Assembly: GCA_017512705.1 (NCBI GenBank) | Contig: JAFWEX010000008.1 | Coordinates: 1 to 64,000, forward strand | Reading direction: 5' to 3' | DNA from: Paenibacillus sp. | GTDB lineage: Bacteria > Bacillota > Bacilli > Paenibacillales > Paenibacillaceae | DNA length: 64,000 nt | Shown here: positions 1-7,924 of the stretch, in pieces | Layout: every line of letters begins with the position of its first letter | Numbering within the stretch: position 1 is the stretch's first letter | Notes under the pieces: model-generated | Told to the model about the DNA's origin: nothing | Databases searched by the model: none | Seen by the model: the letters and a program-made list of their open reading frames with translations, nothing else | Position numbers and translations under genes: made by a program

Positions 1-54
1 CAAAACATGAAGAAGATGGCGATCCACCTGGATCGCCTGGAAAAGCAGGGGTAA
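1..54 (+). CDS. 3' end of an unidentified protein gene
   Basis: The window opens inside a reading frame that runs 17 codons from base 1 to a TAA at 52-54, ending in H-L-D-R-L-E-K-Q-G. Two hairpins follow within 80 bases, as expected for the end of a transcription unit. In B. subtilis the gene before this position is ypeB, but this tail does not look like YpeB to me. The reading frame is inferred only from its position ahead of the terminators. No function is proposed. Confidence 0.35.
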   Translation, partial: QNMKKMAIHLDRLEKQG

Positions 55-92
55 CCCCTCGTTTCCTCCTAAATTCATAGTACGTGAAACAA

Positions 93-169
93 GAGAAACC
101 CTGTACCTTTGAAAGAGGACAGGGTTTCTCGACAATCTGAACAGACCATTCTATTGGTCTGTTTTTTCT
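93..169 (+). terminator. Double hairpin, the second a rho-independent terminator
   Basis: A perfect 12-bp inverted repeat (arms 93-104 and 119-130) is followed by a second hairpin with arms AACAGACCA (140-148) and TGGTCTGTT (155-163) that runs into TTTTTT. The second has canonical intrinsic-terminator form and ends the upstream unit. Confidence 0.8.
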
Positions 170-200
170 TTGTTCCATGTGAGTGAGGCCATGGTATAAT
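170..200 (+). promoter_or_regulatory. Putative sigma-A promoter for the PilZ gene
   Basis: A perfect TATAAT lies at 195-200, 38 bases before the GTG start. The best -35 is TTGTTC at 170-175 with a long 19-bp spacer, so only the -10 is convincing. Confidence 0.45.
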
Positions 201-237
201 AGTCCTAGTGATTAAGAAGTTAAATACATAAGCGGCG

Positions 238-903
238 GTGAACGGATTGTTTCCTAAAATAAACGAAGTATTACATATTCAAATCGCATCAGCTGACGAA
301 AAAGAGGAACAAAAAGAATACAAATCGCGTATTGCAGATATGGATCATAACAGTTTTTTAATTGAAGTTCCGATGCAACAAGAGAATATGGGCTCTTTGA
401 AAAGACTGTTTTTAGGGGAAGAACTATCCATATTTTATATAAACGAGGACGGTGTCCGGCATTATTTTAACACTTACGTGACTGGGTTTGAAGAAGATGT
501 CGTGCGTCTTGTTCGCATACGAAAACCTCTTCCAGAAGAGGTTTCCAAAATTCAGCGGCGCAGCTTTCTTCGCGTACACGCCAGTCTTGAACTTGCACTT
601 CTGTGTGAAGATCATACGCGTGCAGTGGCCCTGACTGAAGACATTGGGGGCGGTGGGTTATCCATATATATTGATCCTGAAATAAAAGTTCAGGAAGAAC
701 AAAAATTGAAATGTTGGCTGTTAGTACCTTACCGTAATGGTGCAATTGATCATGTACAATTTGAGGCTGAAGTAGTGCGCGTTAATAAGCTGGAATCAGG
801 ACGTGAGCTGGGTATGTTGAAATTTACGCAAATCACGGATTCGGAACGGCAGAAAGTGATTAAATTTTGTTTTGAACGGCAACTGGACTATCGTATGAAA
901 TAA
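238..903 (+). CDS. ypfA: PilZ-domain flagellar brake protein, YpfA/MotI (YcgR) type
   Basis: A 221-residue protein with the two-part YcgR/MotI architecture: an N-terminal YcgR-like barrel (about residues 1-100) and a C-terminal PilZ domain (about 106-215). In B. subtilis this c-di-GMP receptor acts as a clutch on the flagellar motor. The first PilZ motif is present as RRSFLR (107-112). The second, normally (D/N)xSxxG, reads DIGGGG at 135-140, so the serine is replaced by glycine. The start is GTG at 238, with a weak ribosome site; TTG at 247 is an alternative. The position before cmk is the same as in Bacillus. The family is clear; binding of c-di-GMP by this variant is uncertain. Confidence 0.85.
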   Translation: MNGLFPKINEVLHIQIASADEKEEQKEYKSRIADMDHNSFLIEVPMQQENMGSLKRLFLGEELSIFYINEDGVRHYFNTYVTGFEEDVVRLVRIRKPLPEEVSKIQRRSFLRVHASLELALLCEDHTRAVALTEDIGGGGLSIYIDPEIKVQEEQKLKCWLLVPYRNGAIDHVQFEAEVVRVNKLESGRELGMLKFTQITDSERQKVIKFCFERQLDYRMK

Positions 904-968
904 TCTAGAATATGCATAGACTGTACGTGATATGGGCAATTTAAACCAAAAAAACGGAGATTGGTTTA

Positions 969-1193
969 ATGAAAAAACGTCCTGGTACACGAAATCATGA
1001 GCAATTTTATTACACAATTTCGCAATGGGTAGAAGGGAGAGCGCTTGCTCTGATTGCGACGCTTCTGGTCCTGGCTGTAATTTACCAGCTGTTACTGCTT
1101 GTTCCTGATTTGAAGAAAGTGATGACAACGATCGATCGGCTTGAAGGTACTCCGATTCACATGCAGAATATAAACAAGGACCGGGTTGGCTGA
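969..1193 (+). CDS. Small single-pass membrane protein, YpfB/DUF5359-like
   Basis: 74 residues with a basic N-terminus (MKKRPGTR), one hydrophobic segment at about 26-45 and a short polar tail, so probably a single-span membrane protein. A CGGAG ribosome site precedes the ATG. Its place between the PilZ gene and cmk is that of B. subtilis ypfB (DUF5359 family), and the assignment rests on synteny, size and topology. The function is unknown. It is probably co-transcribed with the PilZ gene, because no terminator separates them. Confidence 0.65.
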   Translation: MKKRPGTRNHEQFYYTISQWVEGRALALIATLLVLAVIYQLLLLVPDLKKVMTTIDRLEGTPIHMQNINKDRVG

Positions 1194-1204
1194 TTTGTCT
1201 GTTT

Positions 1205-1264
1205 TTGCATCCATGTGTAGAGTGTGGTATAATTTTCACGATGACAGGCAATGCCTGTTTTTTT
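1205..1264 (+). promoter_or_regulatory. cmk promoter followed at once by a terminator-like hairpin
   Basis: TTGCAT (1205-1210), a 17-bp spacer and TATAAT (1228-1233) form a good sigma-A promoter. Starting about 4 bases after the predicted transcription start is a hairpin, ACAGGC-AAT-GCCTGT (1244-1258), followed by seven T. It may end transcripts of the upstream gene or modulate the new transcript. It is too close to the start to be an ordinary attenuator. Confidence 0.7.
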
Positions 1265-1298
1265 ATTGAGGTTTATCGTTTGAGGGAGGAATGCCCCG

Positions 1299-2003
1299 TT
1301 GGCAAGCCAGAACACATCAGAAAACGGGAAGATGAACGTTGCAATTGACGGACCTGCTGGTGCCGGAAAAAGCACGGTGGCCCGATTAGTTGCAGAGGAA
1401 CTCGGCTACATATACGTTGATACAGGCGCAATGTACCGTGCAGTATCCTTACATATGATTCGGAAGAGTGTACCTCCGGATGATATGATTCAGGTACTTC
1501 AAGAAGCCCAGGGCTTGGTTATTGATTTACAACCAGACCGGGGTGGACAGAAAGTGTTCTGTAATGGGGAGGATGTAACTTCAGCAATTCGCTCCCGTGA
1601 AGTAACTGGGATCGTGTCTCGATATGCGCAAATCGAGGGGCTGCGTACGCAATTAGTGAATACTCAGCGGCAAATGGCTTTGCGCAAGGGCGTCGTTATG
1701 GATGGGCGCGATATCGGAACAACTGTATTGCCCGATGCGGAAGTGAAAATTTTCATGACTGCCAGTGTACAGGAGCGTGCGCTTCGCCGTTTCAAGGAAC
1801 TGGATCCATCCGATGGCCTGACGTTGGAGCAACTGGAGCGAGACATTGCCACCCGTGATAAACTGGATGAGAATAGGGAAGTTTCCCCGCTGCGTTGTGC
1901 AGAGGACGCAATTGTCCTGGATACAACGAAGATGAATATCCGTGAAGTGGTTGACAAAATCGTATCTTATTGCACAATGGTCAGAGGAGAGAGCAGTCTA
2001 TGA
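1299..2003 (+). CDS. cmk: Cytidylate kinase
   Basis: Phosphorylates CMP and dCMP with ATP in pyrimidine nucleotide salvage in the cytosol. The 234-residue protein has the P-loop GPAGAGKST (18-26), the CMP-binding segment YVDTGAMYRA (about 40-49) and the DGRDIGT motif, all typical of bacterial Cmk. A TTG start at 1299 is chosen because GGGAGGA at 1284-1290 lies about 8 bases upstream. An internal ATG at 1332 would remove an 11-residue tail and is the alternative. The stop overlaps the plsC start, so the two are translationally coupled. Confidence 0.95.
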   Translation: MASQNTSENGKMNVAIDGPAGAGKSTVARLVAEELGYIYVDTGAMYRAVSLHMIRKSVPPDDMIQVLQEAQGLVIDLQPDRGGQKVFCNGEDVTSAIRSREVTGIVSRYAQIEGLRTQLVNTQRQMALRKGVVMDGRDIGTTVLPDAEVKIFMTASVQERALRRFKELDPSDGLTLEQLERDIATRDKLDENREVSPLRCAEDAIVLDTTKMNIREVVDKIVSYCTMVRGESSL

Positions 2004-2587
2004 TTTACACTTTTTGCAAAACAGTACTGCGGATCATGTACACCATTCTTTTTCGCCTGGAGGCAGTTGGACGGGAAAATATCCCGAAAGACGGCGGCGT
2101 ACTTCTATGCTCTAATCATATCAGTAACTTTGATCCGCCAACCGTTGGTATCAAAATTCGTCGCCAAGTGAGATTCATGGCTAAAAGCGAGTTGTTTGAT
2201 ATTCCGGTATTTGGGAGAATTATCAAAGCTGTAGGTGCCTTCCCTGTAAAACGAGGAGGGGTGAGCAAAGAATCCATCAAAACCTCACTTAATATTTTGC
2301 GTGACGGTGAAGTGCTTGGTATTTTCCCTTCGGGAAGCCGCCACAATGATGGGGGAATTGGTAAGAAAGGAGCAGCGAGTTTTGCTCTCCGCAGCGGTGC
2401 CACTGTAATCCCTACTGCTATTATCGGCAACTACAAGCTGTTTCGTAAGATGAAAGTAGTATACGGAGCACCGGTCAATTTGGACGAGTTCAAGGAAGAC
2501 ACTTCCGGAGATGCTCTGGAGCGAGCGACCGAGAAGATTATGTCCAAAATTAATGAAATGGTGAAAACAGGCATGCCTAGCAAATAA
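2000..2587 (+). CDS. plsC: 1-acyl-sn-glycerol-3-phosphate acyltransferase
   Basis: Acylates lysophosphatidic acid to phosphatidic acid at the membrane. The 195-residue protein has an N-terminal hydrophobic stretch and the catalytic NHxxxxD motif, N39-H40...D45. The usual FPEGTR block reads FPSGSR here, a family variation at the substrate-binding loop. ATG at 2000 overlaps the cmk stop in an ATGA arrangement, with AGGAG about 10 bases upstream; a longer in-frame ATG at 1970 lies inside cmk and was not chosen. PlsY and GpsA of the same pathway lie a few genes downstream. Confidence 0.92.
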   Translation: MIYTFCKTVLRIMYTILFRLEAVGRENIPKDGGVLLCSNHISNFDPPTVGIKIRRQVRFMAKSELFDIPVFGRIIKAVGAFPVKRGGVSKESIKTSLNILRDGEVLGIFPSGSRHNDGGIGKKGAASFALRSGATVIPTAIIGNYKLFRKMKVVYGAPVNLDEFKEDTSGDALERATEKIMSKINEMVKTGMPSK

Positions 2588-2659
2588 GGCAGTCTGCAGA
2601 GAATGCATGTTTCCATATTTTTGTGGAAAGCTATATCCAGTGCATTCGCATGAAAGTGT

Positions 2660-2692
2660 TTTGAACTCTGCCTAGGCAGGTTTGAATATAAT
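2660..2692 (+). promoter_or_regulatory. rpsA-homologue promoter with a 12-bp palindrome in the spacer
   Basis: TATAAT lies at 2687-2692 and a weak TTGAAC at 2661-2666 (20-bp spacing). A perfect palindrome, CTGCCTAGGCAG (2668-2679), fills the spacer, the position expected for a repressor or activator site. The palindrome is seen directly; its role is inferred. Confidence 0.5.
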
Positions 2693-2722
2693 GGGGTTTT
2701 TGAATTGAGGAGGGTATTTGAC

Positions 2723-3937
2723 ATGTCGGAAGAAATTAAAAATCAAGAAGCAACCCAAGATGAGTTGGATCAATTCGTTTCCTTGAAAAAAGGAGATACT
2801 GTAAAAGGAACCATCGTCAAATTGGAAGATAACCAAGCTTATGTAAGCATTGGATATAAATATGACGGTGTTATTCCAGTTCGTGAACTGTCTTCACTCC
2901 ACGTAGACAGCGCGTCTGATGCAGTAGAAGTTGGACAAGAAGTTGAAGCTAAAGTACTTAGCATCGACGACGAGAAAGAAAAACTCGTTTTGTCCAAACG
3001 TGCGATCGACAGTGAAAACGCTTGGGAGCAATTGCAAAAGCACTTTGAAGACCAAGACGTGTTCGAAGTTGTTGTAGGCGATGTTGTTAAAGGCGGTTTG
3101 GTTGCAGACGTGGGCGTTCGTGGATTTATCCCGGCTTCCATGGTTGAGCGTCATTTCGTTGAAGACTTCAGTGACTACAAAGGCCGCACACTGCGCGTTA
3201 AAGTGAAAGAGATCGATCGTGAGAACAACAAAGTGATCCTTTCCCAAAAAGACGTTCTGGAGCAAGAATTCGAAGCAAACAAAGCACAAGTAATGGCTGG
3301 TTTGCAAGAAGGTCAAGTTATTGAAGGTACAGTTCAACGCTTGACTCAATTCGGTGCTTTCGTTGATGTAGGCGGAGTTGACGGTTTGGTTCACGTATCC
3401 GAGCTGGCTTGGACTCACGTTGACAAACCATCCGATGTATTGTCCGAAGGCGACAAAGTAAATGTTAAAGTGCTGAAAGTTGATCCTGAAAAAGGCAAAA
3501 TCAGCCTGAGCATGAAAGCTGTACAACCAGGTCCTTGGGAAACAGCTGGTGAGAAATTCAACACAAGTGACATCGTAACAGGTGTTGTAAAACGTCTGGT
3601 TGATTTCGGTGCATTTGTTGAAATCGCTCCTGGTGTTGAAGGCCTTGTGCATATCTCACAAATCTCTCACAAACACATCGGCACTCCGCATGAAGTGCTG
3701 AAAGAAGGTCAAGAAGTTCAAGTGAAAATCTTGGACATGAACCCTTCGGAGCAACGTGTAAGCTTGAGCATCAAAGAAACAGAAGAAGCTCCTGCTCAAC
3801 CACAAAAATCAGAGCGTCCTGCAAGAAACAACGCTCCACGTGAAGAAATCAACAATCCGAACGTTTCCTTGAACAATCAAGGCATGAGCACTACGCTCGG
3901 CGAACTGTTTGGTGACAAACTCAGCAAATTCAAATAA
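2723..3937 (+). CDS. rpsA: S1-domain RNA-binding protein, 30S ribosomal protein S1 homologue (YpfD)
   Basis: 404 residues with four S1 (OB-fold) repeats at about 14-85, 100-170, 188-256 and 273-342, then a polar tail rich in Gln, Glu and Asn. Four-repeat proteins of this type in low-GC Gram-positives are annotated as S1 homologues. They bind mRNA, but in Bacillus the homologue is not essential and differs from the six-repeat E. coli S1. ATG at 2723 is chosen because GAGGAGGG (2707-2714) sits 8 bases upstream. Codon use is strongly biased (GTT, GAA, AAA), indicating high expression. Confidence 0.9.
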   Translation: MSEEIKNQEATQDELDQFVSLKKGDTVKGTIVKLEDNQAYVSIGYKYDGVIPVRELSSLHVDSASDAVEVGQEVEAKVLSIDDEKEKLVLSKRAIDSENAWEQLQKHFEDQDVFEVVVGDVVKGGLVADVGVRGFIPASMVERHFVEDFSDYKGRTLRVKVKEIDRENNKVILSQKDVLEQEFEANKAQVMAGLQEGQVIEGTVQRLTQFGAFVDVGGVDGLVHVSELAWTHVDKPSDVLSEGDKVNVKVLKVDPEKGKISLSMKAVQPGPWETAGEKFNTSDIVTGVVKRLVDFGAFVEIAPGVEGLVHISQISHKHIGTPHEVLKEGQEVQVKILDMNPSEQRVSLSIKETEEAPAQPQKSERPARNNAPREEINNPNVSLNNQGMSTTLGELFGDKLSKFK

Positions 3938-3995
3938 GTTAAACATGCATGGTTCTTAGTTATATACTGCATATTTTGCTGAATAATAAAAGCAA

Positions 3996-4033
3996 GATCG
4001 GCGAGCCCTAGCGGGTTCGCCGATTGTTGTTAT
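3996..4033 (+). terminator. Terminator after the S1 homologue
   Basis: A 12-bp stem, ATCGGCGAGCCC paired with GGGTTCGCCGAT with one mismatch, is followed by a T-rich stretch. Confidence 0.8.
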
Positions 4034-4040
4034 TGCGAGA

Positions 4041-4086
4041 GTTTCGTTACGAAACGTTAGCCAAGACATAGCTTTTTTGCTATGAT
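4041..4086 (+). promoter_or_regulatory. Two palindromes in the der upstream region
   Basis: GTTTCGTTACGAAAC (4041-4055) and CATAGC-TTTTTT-GCTATG (4067-4084) are perfect inverted repeats ahead of der. The second contains the only reasonable -10 (TATGAT, 4081-4086). No good -35 is seen. The region may be a promoter with an operator. Confidence 0.35.
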
Positions 4087-4121
4087 GATTAACGTAAGTA
4101 TGGACAGGAGGAGTGGAATGT

Positions 4122-5444
4122 ATGGCAAGACCAGTTGTGGCAATTGTCGGCCGACCGAATGTGGGTAAATCCACCATTTTTAATCGGATTATTGGCGACA
4201 GACTGGCCATTGTGGAAGACAAACCCGGCATTACACGTGACCGGATTTATGGAATCGGTGAATGGAACGGAAAAGCATTCAGTATTATTGATACAGGTGG
4301 TATCGAGATAGATGGCGAGGACGTCATCATGAAATCCATCCGTATGCAGGCAGAACTAGCGATTGAAGAAGCGGATGTCATTGTATTTATGTGTGATGCC
4401 AAAGCGGGTATTACACAGTCTGACGAAGAAGTCGCTGAGATGTTGTACCGATCAGGTAAACCTATTGTTGTGGCCGTTAACAAAGTGGACAACATTGGAC
4501 GCAGTGAGCTGATTTATGAATTTTACGGTTTCGGTTTCGGTGATCCAATCGGGGTATCGGGCAGTCACGGTACGGGAATTGGTGATTTGCTTGATGCCAT
4601 TGTGGAGAAATTGCCTGAACTTGAGGAAGAGACATACGATGAAGATGTAATTCGTGTAGCCCTTATTGGCCGGCCGAATGTGGGTAAATCCTCACTAGTG
4701 AACGCCATTCTTGGCGAAGAGCGTGTTATTGTCAGCGATGTTGCTGGAACAACCCGTGATGCAATTGATACTCCTTTTGAAAAAGACGGGCAGCGTTATG
4801 TGCTGATTGACACAGCTGGTATGCGTAAGCGCGGAAAAGTATACGAGACGACAGAAAAATATAGCGTAATGCGTGCAATGCGTGCGATCGAGCGTGCCGA
4901 TGTCGTTCTTATTGTTATTAACGGCGAAGAAGGCATTATCGAACAGGACAAGCACATTGCAGGTTATGCGTACGAAGCGGGTAAAGCCTCTTTGTTTGTA
5001 GTAAACAAATGGGATGTCGTGGATAAAACGGATAAAACGATGAAGGAATTCGAAACGAAGATTCGAGACCACTTCCTCTTTATGACATATGCACCGGTTG
5101 TCTTTTTGTCCGCACTGACAAAACAACGCTTACAAAAGTTGCTGCCTGTGGTACAACGCGTAGCGGAACAGCACTCTTTACGTGTACAGACTCACTTGCT
5201 TAATGATGTGGTATCGGATGCTGTGGCAATTAATCCGCCGCCAACCGACAAAGGACGTAGAATGAGAATCAACTATGTAACTCAGGTCGCGGTCAAACCA
5301 CCGACAATGGTTATTTTTGTGAACGACCCAGAGTTAATGCATTTCTCATATGAGCGTTACCTGGAGAATAAAATCCGAGCAGCGTTCGATTTCGAAGGAA
5401 CACCTATTCGCATATTTACTCGGAGGAAGTCCGACGAAGGTTAG
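4122..5444 (+). CDS. der: Ribosome-associated GTPase Der (EngA)
   Basis: An essential double-Era-like GTPase for late assembly of the 50S ribosomal subunit. The 440-residue protein has two G domains, each with GRPNVGKS (residues 10-17 and about 183-190), DTGG/DTAG G3 motifs and NKVD/NKWD G4 motifs, then a KH-like C-terminal domain (about 350-440). ATG at 4122 follows AGGAGGAG (4106-4113) by about 8 bases; the in-frame GTG at 4113 is too close to that site. Start of the der-plsY-gpsA unit. Confidence 0.97.
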   Translation: MARPVVAIVGRPNVGKSTIFNRIIGDRLAIVEDKPGITRDRIYGIGEWNGKAFSIIDTGGIEIDGEDVIMKSIRMQAELAIEEADVIVFMCDAKAGITQSDEEVAEMLYRSGKPIVVAVNKVDNIGRSELIYEFYGFGFGDPIGVSGSHGTGIGDLLDAIVEKLPELEEETYDEDVIRVALIGRPNVGKSSLVNAILGEERVIVSDVAGTTRDAIDTPFEKDGQRYVLIDTAGMRKRGKVYETTEKYSVMRAMRAIERADVVLIVINGEEGIIEQDKHIAGYAYEAGKASLFVVNKWDVVDKTDKTMKEFETKIRDHFLFMTYAPVVFLSALTKQRLQKLLPVVQRVAEQHSLRVQTHLLNDVVSDAVAINPPPTDKGRRMRINYVTQVAVKPPTMVIFVNDPELMHFSYERYLENKIRAAFDFEGTPIRIFTRRKSDEG

Positions 5445-5455
5445 GGGAGAAGTTT

Positions 5456-6079
5456 GTGATTTTATCAATCGCAGCGATTGTGCTAAGTTATCTGCTTGGT
5501 TCAATCAGCTTTAGTGTACTTCTTGCAAAAGCAATACGGGGAATTGATATACGTCAGCACGGTAGCGGAAATGCCGGGGCAACGAATACACTGCGTATTC
5601 TGGGCAAAGGACCGGCTATCGCGGTTCTGCTGCTTGATGTGATCAAAGGTATTGCAGCAGTATGGATAGGCATATGGTTAGGTGACGGGTCTCCGTGGAT
5701 TGCTGCATTCAGCGGTATCGCTGCCATTGCAGGTCATAACTGGCCGCTTTATTTCCATTTCCGTGGAGGAAAAGGCATTGCTACAGCGATTGGTGTAATG
5801 GCTAGCCTGGCTTTCTTACCTGCATTATATGCCGGGATCATTGCGATTCTGTCCATCGTTCTGACTCGTTATGTTTCACTTGGTTCTTTAATTTTTGTAG
5901 CATTAACTCCTGTTTTCATCCTGATCTTGCCTGGTTACTCCATGAGTATATTCTGGGGTAGTCTGATTATTTGTCTGTTTGCATTCTGGAGACATCGCAC
6001 GAACATTGTGAAGCTCGCCAAAGGACAGGAAAATAAATTAGGATCGAAGAAGCCTGGAGGTGGAAAGCGCGTTGTCTAA
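5456..6079 (+). CDS. plsY: Acyl-phosphate:glycerol-3-phosphate acyltransferase
   Basis: An integral membrane enzyme that makes lysophosphatidic acid from acyl-phosphate and glycerol-3-phosphate, the first step of phospholipid synthesis. The 207-residue protein has several hydrophobic spans and the family signatures HGSGNAGATN (about 36-45), the glycine-rich FRGGKG loop and a HNWPLY motif. GTG at 5456 follows GGGGAGA. It overlaps gpsA, which makes its glycerol-3-phosphate substrate, by 8 bases, so the two steps are translationally coupled. Confidence 0.95.
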   Translation: MILSIAAIVLSYLLGSISFSVLLAKAIRGIDIRQHGSGNAGATNTLRILGKGPAIAVLLLDVIKGIAAVWIGIWLGDGSPWIAAFSGIAAIAGHNWPLYFHFRGGKGIATAIGVMASLAFLPALYAGIIAILSIVLTRYVSLGSLIFVALTPVFILILPGYSMSIFWGSLIICLFAFWRHRTNIVKLAKGQENKLGSKKPGGGKRVV

Positions 6080-7112
6080 AAAAGTTGCTGTACTGGTTGC
6101 TGGCAGTTGGGGAACTGCTCTGGCCAGTGTACTCGCCTCAAACGAATTGGATGTGGTGATGTGGACACGTAGTGAAGAACAGGCAGCCGAAATAAACATA
6201 CAACATACCAATACAAGATATTTGCCTGGTGTAGAGCTGTCTCCACGTATTCGGGCGACCGATAATATGGAGGCAGCAGTTTCAGGTGCAACGGCTGTGT
6301 TAATTGTTGCCCCTTCGTCTGCAATGCGTGCGGTAACACATCAGTTTAAACCTTTCTATAAACCAGACATGTTGATTATTCATGCAACTAAGGGGTTTGA
6401 GACAGAAAGCCTGAAACGGATGTCCACAGTGATCTCCGAAGAGCTTGAATGTGAAGAAGGACGAATTGTTGTATTGTCTGGCCCAAGTCACGCCGAAGAA
6501 GTTGTGAAACGCTGTCCAACAACCGTAGTTGTGGCCGCACTGGATAAAGCATCTGCTGAGGCAGTCCAAGGATTATTTATGAATGCTTATTTCCGTGTGT
6601 ACACTAACCGGGATATGCTGGGTGTTGAACTGGCTGGAGCATTCAAGAATATTATCGCGCTTGGGGCTGGGATGTCGGATGGACTTCAGTTCGGAGATAA
6701 TGCCAAAGCGGCTCTGTTAACTCGTGGCCTTGCTGAAATTACACGCATTGGTGTAGAGATGGGCGCTAATCCATTAACCTTCTCTGGACTGGCCGGGATT
6801 GGAGATCTAGTTGTAACGGCTACGAGTCAGCATAGTCGGAACTGGAGAGCCGGTTCCATGCTGGGCCAAGGTCAGAAACTGGACGATGTGTTACAGTCCA
6901 TGGGGATGGTAGTTGAAGGTATTCGAACAACACAGGCCGCCTATTTTATTTCTCAAAAATATGGTGTCCAGATGCCAATTGCCGATCAATTGTATCATGT
7001 GTTATTCCAAAACAGACAGCCAAGGGATGCGGTTGAAGCCTTAATGGGCAGGGACCCAAAAACGGAGATGGAAGTGATGAAGCTGGAGACTTGGGAGCAG
7101 TGGCATTCCTGA
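6072..7112 (+). CDS. gpsA: NAD(P)+-dependent glycerol-3-phosphate dehydrogenase
   Basis: Reduces dihydroxyacetone phosphate to sn-glycerol-3-phosphate for phospholipid synthesis. 346 residues from a TTG at 6072, chosen because GGAGG (6056-6060) lies 11 bases upstream; the in-frame GTG at 6060 overlaps that site. The C-terminal domain with GAFKNIIALGAG and the SGLAGIGDL block are typical. The N-terminal dinucleotide loop, usually GAGSWG, reads VAGSWG (9-14), so the first glycine of GxGxxG is valine. The rest of the loop is intact, so it is probably functional. Confidence 0.93.
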   Translation: MSKKVAVLVAGSWGTALASVLASNELDVVMWTRSEEQAAEINIQHTNTRYLPGVELSPRIRATDNMEAAVSGATAVLIVAPSSAMRAVTHQFKPFYKPDMLIIHATKGFETESLKRMSTVISEELECEEGRIVVLSGPSHAEEVVKRCPTTVVVAALDKASAEAVQGLFMNAYFRVYTNRDMLGVELAGAFKNIIALGAGMSDGLQFGDNAKAALLTRGLAEITRIGVEMGANPLTFSGLAGIGDLVVTATSQHSRNWRAGSMLGQGQKLDDVLQSMGMVVEGIRTTQAAYFISQKYGVQMPIADQLYHVLFQNRQPRDAVEALMGRDPKTEMEVMKLETWEQWHS

Positions 7113-7156
7113 GTTAATCGTTTCATTTGCTCGCGCATAAATGATGAAGCTTATTC

Positions 7157-7184
7157 ACCTTTTCCACGACAGACTCATATGATA
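7157..7184 (+). promoter_or_regulatory. Putative sigma-K promoter of spoVIF
   Basis: CATATGATA (7176-7184) fits the sigma-K -10 consensus CATANNNTA, and an AC dinucleotide (7157-7158) lies 17 bases upstream, the usual -35 core. The 9-base match and the sporulation gene behind it make this credible. Confidence 0.5.
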
Positions 7185-7215
7185 CACATGAGTATTGCCG
7201 GAGGAGGGGAGACGA

Positions 7216-7491
7216 ATGAGCAACAACATTTCGAAAGAAGCGCTGAAAGCCATCAACAAAAAAACAGGAAAAACCATCACTGAAGGAGCTGTCAAAAAGC
7301 TGGCAAGCACAGTGAAACCATCGACGATGCACAATGAGGCTCAGCTGCGCCAGTTGATTAAACAAGTATCCGCTATGGCGAAAATACCGGTATCTGAGGA
7401 TACAGTTCAGGATATTGTGAGTGCAGTCAAGAAAAGCGGGCTGAACCCAAGCAATATGGAATCGTTAATGAAGATGATGATGAAAAAATAA
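7216..7491 (+). CDS. spoVIF: Stage VI sporulation protein F-like protein
   Basis: 91 residues, soluble, lysine- and methionine-rich, ending in MKMMMKK. It resembles the SpoVIF family (B. subtilis YjcC), a coat-assembly factor of the mother cell made late under sigma-K. ATG at 7216 follows a very strong GGAGGAGGGGA (7200-7210). A sigma-K-like promoter lies just upstream and a terminator just downstream, so it is a single-gene unit. Identification is by recalled family similarity plus promoter type. Confidence 0.7.
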   Translation: MSNNISKEALKAINKKTGKTITEGAVKKLASTVKPSTMHNEAQLRQLIKQVSAMAKIPVSEDTVQDIVSAVKKSGLNPSNMESLMKMMMKK

Positions 7492-7529
7492 TAAATGATG
7501 TCTGCTAACAAAGAGCACAGGCATATCGA

Positions 7530-7562
7530 GAGCAAGTCCGCATTCGCTGGCTTGCTTTTTTT
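7530..7562 (+). terminator. Terminator after spoVIF
   Basis: AGCAAG (7531-7536) pairs with CTTGCT (7551-7556), with partial pairing inside the loop, followed by a T run. Confidence 0.65.
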
Positions 7563-7572
7563 GTCTTTTTAT

Positions 7573-7603
7573 TGGAAAAATGCACGCTATTTCATGTTAT
7601 AAT
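7573..7603 (+). promoter_or_regulatory. Putative sigma-A promoter for the yphE-like gene
   Basis: TATAAT at 7598-7603 with TTGGAA at 7573-7578 (19-bp spacer). The start codon is about 60 bases downstream. Confidence 0.4.
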
Positions 7604-7662
7604 AGTTGCAATTGTCACATTCTCGATGATGAATATCGGACTGAAGGGGAGACTGTTGGTTT

Positions 7663-7842
7663 ATGAGCGCTATGGACAAGATGTGGCTATCATTGGTTGC
7701 CATCCTCATTATGGGGTTATCCGTATTTTTAATTACTTTTGCTCGTGCCAAAACGAAAGGGTTCGTACGCGGTATCCTTTCAATCATTGCATTTTTAATT
7801 ATGCTTATCGGTTTTTTTGGTGGAATCGCTTCTCTGACTTGA
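7663..7842 (+). CDS. yphE: Small two-span membrane protein, YphE/DUF2768-like
   Basis: A 59-codon gene beginning MSAMDKMWLSLVAILI. Two hydrophobic segments (about 8-26 and 38-56) are separated by a short basic loop (RAKTKGFVR), giving a hairpin membrane topology. Its size, its start (M-S-A..KMW) and its place between gpsA and the YphF-like lipoprotein upstream of spoIVA match B. subtilis yphE (DUF2768), whose function is unknown. AAGGGGAG lies about 12 bases upstream. The gene is easily missed because of its length. Confidence 0.75.
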   Translation: MSAMDKMWLSLVAILIMGLSVFLITFARAKTKGFVRGILSIIAFLIMLIGFFGGIASLT

Positions 7843-7924
7843 TTTTCCATATAGGACAGAACATCCGTATAAGCGCATCACAAGAACGGACACAATGAAA
7901 AGACGGATGGGAGGAGTGAGATCT

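Noticed and set aside
2894..3652. Open frame of 252 codons on the minus strand inside the S1 homologue
   Set aside because: It is the mirror of a highly codon-biased gene; it lacks a ribosome site and its product is Cys/Phe/Asn-rich low-complexity sequence. Four clear S1 repeats are encoded on the other strand.
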